Origin: Pedobacter psychrophilus
GTDB taxonomy: Bacteria; Bacteroidota; Bacteroidia; Sphingobacteriales; Sphingobacteriaceae
Length of the DNA stretch: 64,000 nucleotides
Direction of reading: 5' to 3'
Assembly (NCBI RefSeq): GCF_001652725.1
Contig: NZ_LWHJ01000011.1
Span: 186,001 to 250,000 of the forward strand
This document shows, piece after piece, positions 43,867 through 55,328 of the stretch. Below the pieces are notes generated by a model. The model worked only from the letters and a program-made list of their open reading frames with translations. It was not told where the DNA came from and made no database searches. Numbering within the stretch: the first letter of the stretch is position 1; each line of letters opens with the position of its first letter. The translations under genes were made by a program, and so were the position numbers.

Positions 43867-45663
43867 TTAAATTATTAATCTTACCCCGCCAAGTTCTTCA
43901 ATTCTATATGGAAAACGATCTCCAGGCGATCCAATAAACATAAAATTTGGAGGTATATGCCATTCGTTGGATAACTTGTCTATTAATTCGGGTCCAAATT
44001 TATCCATTAATTTTATAAAATGTATATCAATTTCCGGGTACATTCTATCTAATACATTAATATCAGTTTCTAAATTTTCAGCCACTTTTTCACCCTCTTT
44101 TAATATAGTAACAATCCTAATTTTTTTGGTATGCTCATTATTTCTAATATAGTTCATTACGTGATTTAAATTCGCCACATTATCACCTTTTGTAAAAAAA
44201 ACAAATTCTTGCTGATTTATTCTGTTGATATTTTTTTGTAGATTTCTACTGATTGATACTACTGCCCTTCTTAATGGGACCTCTAAATTACTATTATCAA
44301 TAGCTTTTTTAATCGGAGCAAATAGGTACTGAATAAAATTAATTAAAAATTTTAAGAGCGTAGTTCTGTTCAGCATTATGACTAAGAACAGAATTGTAGG
44401 AATAAAATATTCTAAAAATACGACAACGTTTCTTGGTTCTGCAGGATTTTCTGGTACTATTAATATATTACCAATAATTGCACAAGTTACTGCAACCAGT
44501 GCAAAAATTAAGGCTGTCCATTTTGCTTTTTCTGGTCTAGGCAAACGCTTCCTTTTAATTTTAAGCAACATATTTCCAATAACAAAAAGTGCCATAACAG
44601 ATAAGAAGGAAAGCGTATAAACTCCTGCTAATAAGGTAACATTTCCTTTAGTGATTAGTAGTACAGAAACACTTAATAAAAAGAATAAAATGATAATACG
44701 ATATGAGCTTCCTTTTTTATTCTTTTTTAGAAAGAAGTTAGGCATAATACGATCTAATGTTATCCTTTCTAATAAACCAGATACACCAATAAATGATGTT
44801 AATACAGCACCACTTAAAACTAAAACAGCATCAATAGAAATTATAAAAGCTAGCCATTCTCCTGTACTTATCAGTCCAATTTGGCTTAATAAGGCATTGC
44901 TGTATAATTTAATTTCAGGGATAGGTAAAACACAAATAGCTAAAAATGCGATTAACGGATTTAAAACACTTACCACTATCCACATGTTTCTCAATGTTTT
45001 AGGGAAAACACCTTTTTTCTGTTCTTCAACAAAATTTGCCGAGCTTTCAAATCCAGATATACCTAACATGGAAGCCGCAAAACCAAAGAATATAGCCATT
45101 CCTATACTTCCAAAAGTTAGCGGGCGATGCCAATTAGCAAGAAGGTTCTCAATGCCGATATTAAAAATATATAATATAATTGAGCCGATAAGTACAACCA
45201 TAGTTACTAAATGGAATAAGAAAATTCCAATTGCTACTTTAGCAGATTCGGTAATTCCAGATATGGTTAAGAAAGCAAAAATTGCCAGGATTACAATTGT
45301 GGCTATAATTATTGGTAAGGATGGAATTAGATGTGCCAGATAATGCATTGCTTCATTAGCGGATATTACAGCCGTAGCCATATATGATAATATGGTTAAA
45401 CAAGCAGCTAAGGACGCCATTGATTTACTTGTAGTATTCAATAAGGCATTATATGCACCTCCGTTTAATGGTAGCGCTCCAACTACCTCACCATAAATTT
45501 TTCTAAAACTAAATAATACTACCGCAACAATTAGCAATGTAATCCAGGCATATTGTCCGGCAAAGCCGATAGCTAAAGCCGACACATAAAGAACTGAAGA
45601 ACTAATGTCGTTTCCGCAAATTGCTGTTGATGCTAATTCTCCAAGTTTTTTTTCTTCCTTCAT
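43867..45663 (-). CDS. APC-superfamily permease with C-terminal cytosolic domain
   Basis: A 598-residue transporter. About 12 membrane segments occupy residues 20-430. The first helix carries the unwound-helix pattern of APC proteins (CGNDISSSVLYVSALAIG), followed by GALPLNGGAYNALLNTTSKS. Residues 460-598 form a soluble domain resembling USP-like folds. An amino acid or polyamine substrate is likely but not determined. Its start overlaps the mscS-type gene by four bases, linking uptake to osmotic release. Confidence 0.83.
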   Translation of the reverse strand: MKEEKKLGELASTAICGNDISSSVLYVSALAIGFAGQYAWITLLIVAVVLFSFRKIYGEVVGALPLNGGAYNALLNTTSKSMASLAACLTILSYMATAVISANEAMHYLAHLIPSLPIIIATIVILAIFAFLTISGITESAKVAIGIFLFHLVTMVVLIGSIILYIFNIGIENLLANWHRPLTFGSIGMAIFFGFAASMLGISGFESSANFVEEQKKGVFPKTLRNMWIVVSVLNPLIAFLAICVLPIPEIKLYSNALLSQIGLISTGEWLAFIISIDAVLVLSGAVLTSFIGVSGLLERITLDRIMPNFFLKKNKKGSSYRIIILFFLLSVSVLLITKGNVTLLAGVYTLSFLSVMALFVIGNMLLKIKRKRLPRPEKAKWTALIFALVAVTCAIIGNILIVPENPAEPRNVVVFLEYFIPTILFLVIMLNRTTLLKFLINFIQYLFAPIKKAIDNSNLEVPLRRAVVSISRNLQKNINRINQQEFVFFTKGDNVANLNHVMNYIRNNEHTKKIRIVTILKEGEKVAENLETDINVLDRMYPEIDIHFIKLMDKFGPELIDKLSNEWHIPPNFMFIGSPGDRFPYRIEELGGVRLII

Positions 45664-46577
45664 ATTTGGATATTTTTTTCTGTTTGAACTTCTTTTGATG
45701 TTTTGATGATTACAGGAATCTCTTGCTGACTTCCATATAGTTTTAGTTCTTGAATATCAGATGGTAAGCTGTAACCTTTTAATATTAATTCTTTCTTAAC
45801 GTTATTAATTACTAGCCCTCTGGTAACTAATGCTGCCTTCCTAAAATCTTTGGTATCTGCCCAAAACAACACTTTTAAATTAACTGTGCTGGTAGCCAAC
45901 TCACTTTCTACTACAAAATTCTCATGTTCAGTATCGCTAACTAAATCCGGGTGACTATTTAAAATTTGAAGGATTTCTTTTTTTGCACCATCTATATCAT
46001 CTTCATAAGCAATACCAACAATAAACTCAAGTCTAAAAAACCCATCTTCTGTATAATTGGTAACTGGCATAGTTAGCACATCTGCATTGGGAATGTAAAC
46101 GTCTTTCCCATCAAAAGTTTTTATTTTTGTATATCGAAGTTCTAAAGCTTTAACCTTTCCAAAAATTTCGTTCACCATAATGGTGTCATTTACGTTAAAT
46201 GGTCTGCTGAAAGCTAGTATAAACCCAGCAATAAAATTCTCTCCAATATCTTTAAAGGCAAAACCTAAAACAATAGCACTAGCTCCAGCTGCGGCTAAAA
46301 TACCCGCTGCAATCCCGCCAAAACCTCCAGCATATAAAGCCATCATAATTACCAAAATGATAAAAATCATTTTTAAAGCTTTAGTCAGGAATTTTGCAGT
46401 TAAGGGATCTTTTGATGTTCTTACCAATCGTTTTTGTATAAAACCAGAAATAAGGTTGCTAATTAGAATACCAATTACAATGATGATAATTGCAGTAATC
46501 AGTTTTGGTAATGCGAGAATGAAAGAATCCCAATAATGCTGTGTAGCATTAGAGAATTCTGTAACAAAATTATTCAT
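45660..46577 (-). CDS. MscS-family mechanosensitive channel
   Basis: A 305-residue protein with three N-terminal membrane helices. The pore helix is GGFGGIAAGILAAAGASAIVLGFAFKDIGENFIAG, with the alternating G/A packing of MscS TM3. RPFNVNDTIMVNEIFGKVKALELRYTKIKTFDGKDVYIPN is the beta domain. It should open under membrane tension. It heads the operon with the APC permease and YwbE genes. Confidence 0.92.
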   Translation of the reverse strand: MNNFVTEFSNATQHYWDSFILALPKLITAIIIIVIGILISNLISGFIQKRLVRTSKDPLTAKFLTKALKMIFIILVIMMALYAGGFGGIAAGILAAAGASAIVLGFAFKDIGENFIAGFILAFSRPFNVNDTIMVNEIFGKVKALELRYTKIKTFDGKDVYIPNADVLTMPVTNYTEDGFFRLEFIVGIAYEDDIDGAKKEILQILNSHPDLVSDTEHENFVVESELATSTVNLKVLFWADTKDFRKAALVTRGLVINNVKKELILKGYSLPSDIQELKLYGSQQEIPVIIKTSKEVQTEKNIQI

Positions 46578-46784
46578 GTAAGAATTTATAGCAAGCTAAA
46601 GATATTTAAAAGCCCTAATAGTTTAGATTATTGCTTTCAAATATTCGTCCAAAAAAAATAATTAACCCAAATTTCCTTTTCAATTCCAATCAATTTATGC
46701 CATTAAATATCCATTTAGGCACTAAAAAAACATTAAAATTGGGATAAAACTCAATGCTTTCTTTATCTTTATGCGATTTATTAA

Positions 46785-49052
<2,268 letters not shown>

Positions 49053-49112
49053 TTTATAAAAGTTGTAAGATTTTTATCGGCATAAGCTCAAAAATTTATG
49101 AATAGTTAAGAG

Positions 49113-49145
49113 GCAGTTTAAGCGAAAGTTTAAACTGCTTTTTTG
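49113..49145 (+). terminator. Intrinsic terminator after isocitrate dehydrogenase
   Basis: GCAGTTTAA pairs with TTAAACTGC around an eight-base loop, then six T. It ends the icd transcript. Confidence 0.88.
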
Positions 49146-49255
49146 CTTTATAATTTTAAAGAATAAATCAGTCGTTAATTATTATAATTAGATGAAATTA
49201 CTAGAATTGGCATATTTATAGCGATACTTTTATCAAATAAAATAAATTAGAAATC

Positions 49256-49654
49256 ATGGAAAACGATCAAAAAAATAATTATAATGATAGTTTTAAGAGA
49301 AACGGTGAATCTAACCTTGCTGATAATGAAGCAAAGAATTTAAAATACAACGAAGAAGAGAACAGCTACGAGTTAGATGTAGAATCAGATGATCCTGATT
49401 ATCAACATCCAGATCCTTACGACACTGCAGCTGATGATGGGGAAGATATGGATTCGGATTGGGATGAAGCGAATCCTTACGTAGGCGATGAATATGAAAA
49501 AGATCATTCTTTAAAAGATGATTTAAACAACTTAGGAATGCACAAAACAGACTCGGATCATCTGAAGATGAGCAAACGTGATGAAAAAAATAGTCACGTA
49601 CCGGAAGATGATAGAGACGATTTAGACGAAGAAGGTTACCCAATTAATAAATAG
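49256..49654 (+). CDS. Small highly acidic hydrophilic protein
   Basis: A 132-residue protein, very rich in D, E, N and S, with no hydrophobic core (ESDDPDYQHPDPYDTAADDGEDM type composition). It is probably intrinsically disordered and may be a stress-related hydrophilin; no domain was recognised. The codon pattern agrees with neighbouring genes, and the reading frame on the other strand lacks such a biased composition, so this frame is preferred. A terminator follows at 49765. Confidence 0.6.
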   Translation: MENDQKNNYNDSFKRNGESNLADNEAKNLKYNEEENSYELDVESDDPDYQHPDPYDTAADDGEDMDSDWDEANPYVGDEYEKDHSLKDDLNNLGMHKTDSDHLKMSKRDEKNSHVPEDDRDDLDEEGYPINK

Positions 49655-49764
49655 AATTTGGGATTGTTAATGAAAAATTAACCTACGCTTTGCGTTATAT
49701 TTTTTCCATAAAAAGGCAAAAGGCTACATCAAAAAAAGGCATTAATGCCGCTTCAATCGTTAAA

Positions 49765-49795
49765 AAAAAAGCATCTTATTTTAAGATGCTTTTTT
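49765..49795. terminator. Bidirectional terminator
   Basis: AAAAAAGCATCTTA pairs with TAAGATGCTTTTTT around a short loop, flanked by A and T runs. It serves the acidic-protein gene and possibly dnaX from the other side. The rest of the 301-bp gap (49655-49955) shows only low-complexity sequence. Confidence 0.85.
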
Positions 49796-49955
49796 CATTA
49801 AAAACCGTCAGAATATTAATTCTTAAGATAAAAGATTTTTTTGGGTTGATGTATTTAGCTTTAAGCTTTGTGCATTTTGCTTTTAGCTTACATCATCCAA
49901 ATTTGTGAGCTCTGCGCCCTTTGCGGTTTTAATAAACCATTTTCAAATCAAAATC

Positions 49956-50600
49956 CTAGTCCAAGTCTAAATTAAAAACTTTCCTAAAATCATCCAGTTT
50001 TGGGTTTTTCGCTAATAAATGTTGGTATTTATCTTTAGAAGTATAAAGCTTTTTTTCTTGTGGTTTATCTACAATAATAGTCTCTAAAGTAATCTGAAAG
50101 TTTTTTAGCGTAGTCCTTAAATGGTTCATCAAATCAACTTTTTCATGTAAAAGTTCATCAACCAAAATCTTGCTTTCTACTTGTAGCTCTATATGAAAAT
50201 CGTCTTTTAAAATAGGAGTATAGTTGTCCATTAAAGCAGATAGCTTCATCTTATTTTGCCCTTTCATTTGGCTGGAATATGTAGACCACACTTCTAAAAA
50301 TTCTTCTTTAGTAAAAGGATTTTTTTCGTTGCCAGTTAATTCTACTTTTTCTTCCAGTTTTTCCTCTTCAGATTTGATGCTGTTTGGATCCTTTAAATTG
50401 GGAATTAAGGTGCTCCCCAGTTTAGAGATTAAAGATTTCGGATTTATCGGCTTTGATTCAATAATTGGTTTATCTTCAATTATAGGAGAAATTTGATGGT
50501 TTTTAGGTTCAATTTCAACATTATCTACCTTTGGTATTGAAGCCTCACTTAAAATTTCTGGAAGTTTAATGTTTTCTGTAGCTATTAAATTTTCAGGTTT
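49956..50600 (-). CDS. dnaX: dnaX tau-specific C-terminal region (second frame)
   Basis: This frame is open without interruption from the A11 run to the stop at 49956, about 214 codons, and is shifted by one base relative to the upstream dnaX frame. It begins KPENLIATENIKLPE, continues as a proline- and charge-rich linker, and ends in an alpha/beta domain whose last residues are DDFRKVFNLDLD. That is the layout of a DnaX tau C-terminus, which contacts the polymerase core and helicase. It has no plausible start codon of its own: the first candidate, GTG 50291, lies inside the linker domain boundary. It should be made only as a fusion with the upstream part. Confidence 0.82.
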   Translation of the reverse strand, partial: KPENLIATENIKLPEILSEASIPKVDNVEIEPKNHQISPIIEDKPIIESKPINPKSLISKLGSTLIPNLKDPNSIKSEEEKLEEKVELTGNEKNPFTKEEFLEVWSTYSSQMKGQNKMKLSALMDNYTPILKDDFHIELQVESKILVDELLHEKVDLMNHLRTTLKNFQITLETIIVDKPQEKKLYTSKDKYQHLLAKNPKLDDFRKVFNLDLD

Positions 50601-51750
50601 TTTTTTTTAATTGCTCAGCCATTTGCTGAACATTTCCAGATTGGCTCAATTGTAAAGCCTGCGACAAATGACTTATTTTTATCAGCGTAAGCTCTACTTG
50701 TAACCTTTGGTTTTTACTAATCCTATAATTAAGGTCGCATTGATTGGCAATATTTAAACCACTGATCAAAAACGAAGCTGGAGATTTCTTTGCTTGCTCC
50801 AAATATTTCTGTTTAATGGTTTCACTAACTTCCAATAATTTTACCGTAGCAGCATCCTTACAAATCAATACATTTCTTAAATGACTTGCCAAACCAGTTA
50901 TAAAATGGTTGCCATCAAAACCATTATTTAAAATCTCATCAAATAGTAGTAGAGTACCAGCAGTATCTTGATTCAGCAGTTGATCGGTAAGCTTAAAATA
51001 ATAATCGTAATCTAAAATATTTAGGTTGTCAATAACCGCTTGGTAGCTAAGTTCTCGGTTACTAAAACTAACAATCTGGTCAAACATTGATAATGCATCA
51101 CGCAAACCACCATCCGCCTTTTGCGCAATTAAATGTAAACCGTCAGCATCAAACTTTACATCTTCTTTAAAAGCAATGCTAGCCAAATGATTGGCCATAT
51201 CTTCAACCCTAATCCTATTAAAATCAAAAATCTGGCACCTTGATAAGATAGTTGGTAAAATTTTATGTTTCTCGGTAGTGGCCAAAATAAAAATGGCATA
51301 ACTAGGTGGTTCTTCTAAAGTTTTTAAAAAAGCATTGAAGGCACTTTGCGAAAGCATATGTACCTCATCAATAATATATACTTTATACTTTCCAGCTTGT
51401 GGCGGTATCCGAACCTGATCAATTAAACTTCTAATGTCATCAACAGAATTATTAGAGGCTGCGTCTAATTCATGTACGTTAAAAGAATTACCGTTTTGGA
51501 AAGATTTACAGCTATCACAAATCCCACAAGCCTCATTATGTTCTGTTAAATTTGTACAATTGATGGTTTTTGCCAATATCCTTGCACACGTAGTTTTTCC
51601 AACTCCCCTTGGTCCGCAAAAAAGAAAAGCTTGTGCCAATTGGTTATTCTTGATGGCGTTCTTTAACGTATTGGTTATATGCTGTTGCCCAACAACGCTA
51701 TCAAACAAAACTGGTCTATACTTCCTTGCAGAAACAATAAAATTTTCCAT
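50593..51750 (-). CDS. dnaX: DNA polymerase III gamma-like subunit (dnaX zero-frame product)
   Basis: The zero frame encodes 385 residues ending LKKKT. Walker A is GPRGVGKTT (46-54), the zinc module uses C65, C75, C78 and C81, Walker B is IIDEVH (about 126-131), and a SRC motif follows. Domains I-III of the clamp loader are complete, through the collar helices to QMAEQLKKK. The frame stops just after an A11 run, whereas the tau-type linker and C-terminal domain continue in another frame. A net loss of one base would fuse both into 597 residues. The short product resembles a gamma subunit. Whether both forms are made is the key question. Confidence 0.93.
   Translation of the reverse strand: MENFIVSARKYRPVLFDSVVGQQHITNTLKNAIKNNQLAQAFLFCGPRGVGKTTCARILAKTINCTNLTEHNEACGICDSCKSFQNGNSFNVHELDAASNNSVDDIRSLIDQVRIPPQAGKYKVYIIDEVHMLSQSAFNAFLKTLEEPPSYAIFILATTEKHKILPTILSRCQIFDFNRIRVEDMANHLASIAFKEDVKFDADGLHLIAQKADGGLRDALSMFDQIVSFSNRELSYQAVIDNLNILDYDYYFKLTDQLLNQDTAGTLLLFDEILNNGFDGNHFITGLASHLRNVLICKDAATVKLLEVSETIKQKYLEQAKKSPASFLISGLNIANQCDLNYRISKNQRLQVELTLIKISHLSQALQLSQSGNVQQMAEQLKKKT
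50598..50608 (-). promoter_or_regulatory. A11 slippage site in dnaX
   Basis: Eleven A in the coding strand (T on the plus strand), preceded by TT and followed by CCTGA. With A11 translation stops two codons later. With A10, or a +1 frameshift, it continues 214 codons. With one extra A it stops within five codons. Thermus dnaX uses a similar A run for transcriptional slippage. Confidence 0.7.
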
Positions 51751-51840
51751 CGCCGCTAAATTATAAAGATGTTAGCGTTAAAGCAATTATTTAAACTTTA
51801 TGTGGATAAAACACACTACACCTTTTCTGGTATTTTTCAA

Positions 51841-51862
51841 AAATACGTACTAATACGTATTT
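51841..51862. promoter_or_regulatory. Perfect palindrome upstream of a small transcript
   Basis: AAATACGTA and TACGTATTT flank a four-base CTAA loop, a perfect 9-bp inverted repeat. It lies 47 bp before a 25-codon reading frame and 90 bp upstream of dnaX. It may be an operator for either side. Confidence 0.45.
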
Positions 51863-51908
51863 ATACCCGAGTAATATTTGTCATCTTTATAGAAACAAAA
51901 ACCAAACA

Positions 51909-51986
51909 ATGCAGATAAAAATATTTATAAAGCTAATTATAGGATTCATTTTCTATTTAAAAAACGATATCGTTCGGTTAAAATAA
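51909..51986 (+). CDS. Possible 25-residue hydrophobic peptide
   Basis: ATG 51909 opens a 25-codon frame, MQIKIFIKLIIGFIFYLKN then DIVRLK, ending TAA. It is a short hydrophobic helix flanked by lysines, as in small membrane peptides. A strong terminator follows 52 bp later, and a perfect palindrome precedes it, so a discrete short transcript is plausible. With only 25 codons the coding potential cannot be proved by eye. It could instead be an untranslated RNA. Confidence 0.35.
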   Translation: MQIKIFIKLIIGFIFYLKNDIVRLK

Positions 51987-52037
51987 CATTTGCTCTCCCA
52001 AAGACAATTAGTCTTTATATTTTCAAATAGGTGTGTT

Positions 52038-52075
52038 AAAAGCGGTGGGTTTCCCAAACCTTAACCGCTTTTTTA
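52038..52075 (+). terminator. Intrinsic terminator of the small transcript
   Basis: AAAAGCGGT pairs with ACCGCTTTT, with an inner GGTTT/AAACC pairing, followed by a T run. No annotated gene ends just upstream other than the 25-codon frame. Confidence 0.85.
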
Positions 52076-52284
52076 TTTAATATTAAAATATTCGAAAAAA
52101 GGTGATATAAATTTTAGTATGTCATTAAATTGGATTATCTGGTAATTAATCAACTACCAAGTTTATAAATTGGGCAAAAGTAGAATTATAAAAAGGCTTT
52201 AAATTTCTTTAAAGCAATATAAATTAATATACCAATTATCCTTTTTTGTATCTTTATAGGCTACCCATACTTGTGAAATAGGCA

Positions 52285-52641
52285 TTGAAAAAGACAATTC
52301 TTCAGATTTTATTTTTACTGTTTGTTTTGCCAATTTTTGCAAAATCAGCAAACTGTATTATTGATACCGCAATTGTTCAGACTGAAATGTTACCTGATAA
52401 AGGTTATAGCTTAAATCAAATATCAAAGGATAATTCACTAACCTTTAAAGAGACAGATTCGTTAAAAGGTGCTACTTCATATTGGGTGCGTATGCTTATT
52501 TATAATTCTGACAATAACTCAAAAAGATATATCTCAACGGTAGATCCCAATATCAATACCTGTTTATTCACTTTCAATAAAATCAGTAAGAAATGGTTAG
52601 TAAACCCGTCTTTCTGCGCTAATCTTCAAACCAATGTTTGA
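52285..52641 (+). pseudogene. Truncated sensor N-terminus (7TMR-DISMED2 domain)
   Basis: A 118-residue frame from TTG 52285 with a signal peptide (ending FAKSANC) and one domain resembling 7TMR-DISMED2: LTFKETDSLKGATSYWVRMLIYNSDNNSKRYISTVDPNINTCLFTFN. In intact proteins this periplasmic domain is followed by seven membrane helices and a kinase or cyclase. Here it stops and a glycosyltransferase gene begins within 30 bp. It is probably the relic of a sensor kinase cut by recombination, though a secreted stand-alone domain cannot be excluded. Confidence 0.5.
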
Positions 52642-52663
52642 TACATTAAAACTAGAATCCTCC

Positions 52664-53887
52664 ATGAAAAAAAAAGTTTTAATTGATGTAAGAAGAAAGC
52701 TTAATAGTGGTATTGGTAGAGTTACGCAATGGATTGTTGACAACTTAACCGATACTAACCTGATTGAATTCTATTATTTTACTTTCGAAGAAAACATAAT
52801 TAAGTATAATCTAACTGAAAGTAGATGCATAGTCACCAAAGCTAAACCTCTTTCAATCGAAGAAGTTCACGAAACACCAGAGTTAATTCTCAAATACAAC
52901 TTCGATATATATCTAAACCCTCAATTTAATATTTCCCCATTTATTACAACAAAAACGATAACCATATTACATGATTTTTGGTACTTAAAGAGCGAGAAAG
53001 CCCTTCCAACTATTGATGACGTTAGTATTCGCCTTGACTTAAAGGAAGGCAACTACTTTAATGTGATTAACAATTGGTTAACCGAAAAAAATGCGGAAGC
53101 ATTAATGACAACTAATGGACTAATAAAATACAAGCAAGAGAAGGAATTAAAAAATGATGTACTAGATTTGATATGGTCTCAACTGAGTGTTTTTTCATTT
53201 TTTTCAAATTCTATTGTTTTTATTACTGAAGATGTAAAACAAGATTTTGAACGGGTTTTTAAGAAAAAAATTAATTCTACAGTTATATCTAATGGGTACA
53301 ATCATTTTTTTGAAAATGTTCAGTCAAAAACACAAGATATTTTCTTGTGTTTAGCTAAGCTAGAAAAAAGGAAAAACATCTTATTGCTTTTGGAAGCGTA
53401 TGAAATATACTATAAAAAAGCAATTAATCCTGTTGAATTAGTAATAGCTGGAGACAAAGGATATAATAACTATGCTCTTAAGGTGCTATCGAAAATTGAA
53501 GAAATGAATGCTAAAAATATTCCAGTAAGTTTTATAGATTCTGCAAATGATTCTAAAATTAAGGAGCTATTTGAAAAAACTTTGGCATTAATTCTAATTA
53601 GCGAATATGAATCGTTCGGGCTTCCTACAGTTGAAGCTTCATTAGCAGAAATACCTGTAATTACATCTAATAATGGTTATGCTAAGGATTTTTTATCAAA
53701 CGAAACGATAGTTATAAAGGATTTGAATCCAGAAACAGTTGCGAACGCTTTATTGGAAGTACAAAACAACTACCCGTTATACAAAGAGAAAGCGAAGCAG
53801 GCAAAACAAATTGTAATTAAAACATTAGATAATGAGGTACTAAAAGCTAAATGGTACAACTTAATAAGTAATGCAATTGATGAATGA
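52664..53887 (+). CDS. GT4-like glycosyltransferase
   Basis: The ATG at 52664 (MKKKVLIDVRRK) gives 407 residues; an upstream ATG at 52634 overlapping the sensor relic is less likely. The N-terminal GIGRVTQWIVDNL and the C-terminal CLAKLEKRKNILLLLEAYE and SEYESFGLPTVEAS (E-x7-E motif) are those of GT-B retaining enzymes. It should transfer a sugar from a nucleotide donor to a glycan or lipid. Donor and acceptor are unknown. It opens the glycan region of the window. Confidence 0.85.
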   Translation: MKKKVLIDVRRKLNSGIGRVTQWIVDNLTDTNLIEFYYFTFEENIIKYNLTESRCIVTKAKPLSIEEVHETPELILKYNFDIYLNPQFNISPFITTKTITILHDFWYLKSEKALPTIDDVSIRLDLKEGNYFNVINNWLTEKNAEALMTTNGLIKYKQEKELKNDVLDLIWSQLSVFSFFSNSIVFITEDVKQDFERVFKKKINSTVISNGYNHFFENVQSKTQDIFLCLAKLEKRKNILLLLEAYEIYYKKAINPVELVIAGDKGYNNYALKVLSKIEEMNAKNIPVSFIDSANDSKIKELFEKTLALILISEYESFGLPTVEASLAEIPVITSNNGYAKDFLSNETIVIKDLNPETVANALLEVQNNYPLYKEKAKQAKQIVIKTLDNEVLKAKWYNLISNAIDE

Positions 53888-54160
53888 AAATTTATCTAAT
53901 TTTTCATTAGCTCTTATTGTTTATTTCTTAACCATTAACAGTTATTTATTTAATTAGGTTCGGTTGAGGATTTTTAATCGTCTTATCAACTAAAATTTTT
54001 TTGCTAATACCTTAGCTAACTAACCATTAGGTAAATAGGACAGTAGCTGTAAGTTCTCAGATCACAAAATTGATTTATAATAAAATTTTATTTTAATTAA
54101 AACATTTCCCCACTTGCATTTGCTATACTAATTAAATAATTACTTAATTTTATTACAATT

Positions 54161-55180
54161 ATGTTTTCTTTCCAGGTTAATTCTATTCCGTTAAAAGATG
54201 TTATCATTGGTTTAGCAAAATCATTTGAGGTTGAGTATCATCATAGATGCGAGGAATATTTTTTAAATATTCCTGCACATATTGGACATGGACAGATTAG
54301 AGGAATCAATTTCGATAACGGATTGGGACTCATCATTTACAAAGCTGTTTTTAACCAAAACATAAAATTAGAATTCACTTTAGATGAAGTACATCCAGTA
54401 AAGTTTATTTATTCTCTTCATGGTGCCCTTTCTCATCAATTTGCAAATGAAAAAATAAAACATTCGATTGAAGAATATAGGTGTGCAATTGTAGCTAGTG
54501 AGAGAAAAAACGGTCACATTATAGAATTTGAAAAAGATGTACTTCATGAAGTAGTAAGTGTAGAAATTGATCGGGAAACTTTTAGTGTAAAAGAGCGATG
54601 TGAACTTATGTTATGGAGTTCAGAACTTAAAAATGTGCTCACTGATATTGACGGTAAAAAGCAATTTTATCATGTAGACAATTGCGGAATCTACTATAAG
54701 AATATTTTACAAAACGTAGATGAATATAAGAAAGTAGTCATTGCGCATAAGCTCCATTTACAATCTGTGACTTTAGAAATGTTTATTAATCAGATTGTGC
54801 AGTTTGACGATGATGCCTTAAATTCCGATCAGAGAACAATTCTTAGAATTCAGGAATTAAGGAGAATAGAAGAAGCTAGTATTTATATAAGAGAGAATAT
54901 AAACGCAGACCTCTCTGTGAAAAATATTTCACGCAAAACGGGTTTAAATCCTAATAAGCTACAAAACGGATTTAAATATTTGTTCACTACCACCATGAAT
55001 GAATATATTACTAATATTAGATTGGAACAGGCCAAAGTATTGCTGCAAAACAATGAATACAACGTTAGTGCGGTTGTATTAGCCGTTGGATTAGAGAGTA
55101 GCAGTTACTTTTCTAAAATATTTAAGAAAAAGTTTGGTATAACCCCCAAAAAATTTAAGAAATTACATGAATATAATTAG
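54161..55180 (+). CDS. AraC-family transcription regulator
   Basis: A 339-residue protein. The N-terminal 235 residues form an unrecognised effector domain. The C-terminal 100 residues hold two helix-turn-helix units: ADLSVKNISRKTGLNPNKLQNGFKYLF and VSAVVLAVGLESSSYFSKIFKKKFGITPKKF. It stands 148 bp before the acyl-CoA dehydrogenase-PIG-L-methyltransferase operon on the same strand and may regulate it; this is inferred from position only. Confidence 0.88.
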   Translation: MFSFQVNSIPLKDVIIGLAKSFEVEYHHRCEEYFLNIPAHIGHGQIRGINFDNGLGLIIYKAVFNQNIKLEFTLDEVHPVKFIYSLHGALSHQFANEKIKHSIEEYRCAIVASERKNGHIIEFEKDVLHEVVSVEIDRETFSVKERCELMLWSSELKNVLTDIDGKKQFYHVDNCGIYYKNILQNVDEYKKVVIAHKLHLQSVTLEMFINQIVQFDDDALNSDQRTILRIQELRRIEEASIYIRENINADLSVKNISRKTGLNPNKLQNGFKYLFTTTMNEYITNIRLEQAKVLLQNNEYNVSAVVLAVGLESSSYFSKIFKKKFGITPKKFKKLHEYN

Positions 55181-55328
55181 AGCTTTTTTCAAAGTTCTTT
55201 CTACATCAGGCATCTTATTCAATTAAAGAAACAGCTTAATCGCATTAATTTTTAGCGCAATCAATTATATACACGGATTAACTTTACGGTTTTTGTAGAT
55301 TTAAACTTTACATAAAACTTGTTAATTC

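Noticed and set aside
44651-45343. 230-codon forward frame inside the APC permease
   Set aside because: It is the mirror of a membrane protein, with I/K/S-rich composition and no family features; the permease frame is clearly coding.
49311-49643. 110-codon reverse frame opposite the acidic protein
   Set aside because: Its H/L/S-rich translation is the complement of D/E-rich codons on the forward strand; the forward frame has the better start and a downstream terminator.
49956-50291. Independent 111-residue gene starting at GTG 50291
   Set aside because: The same frame is open far upstream to the dnaX A run and has tau-like content, so it is the end of dnaX rather than a separate gene.
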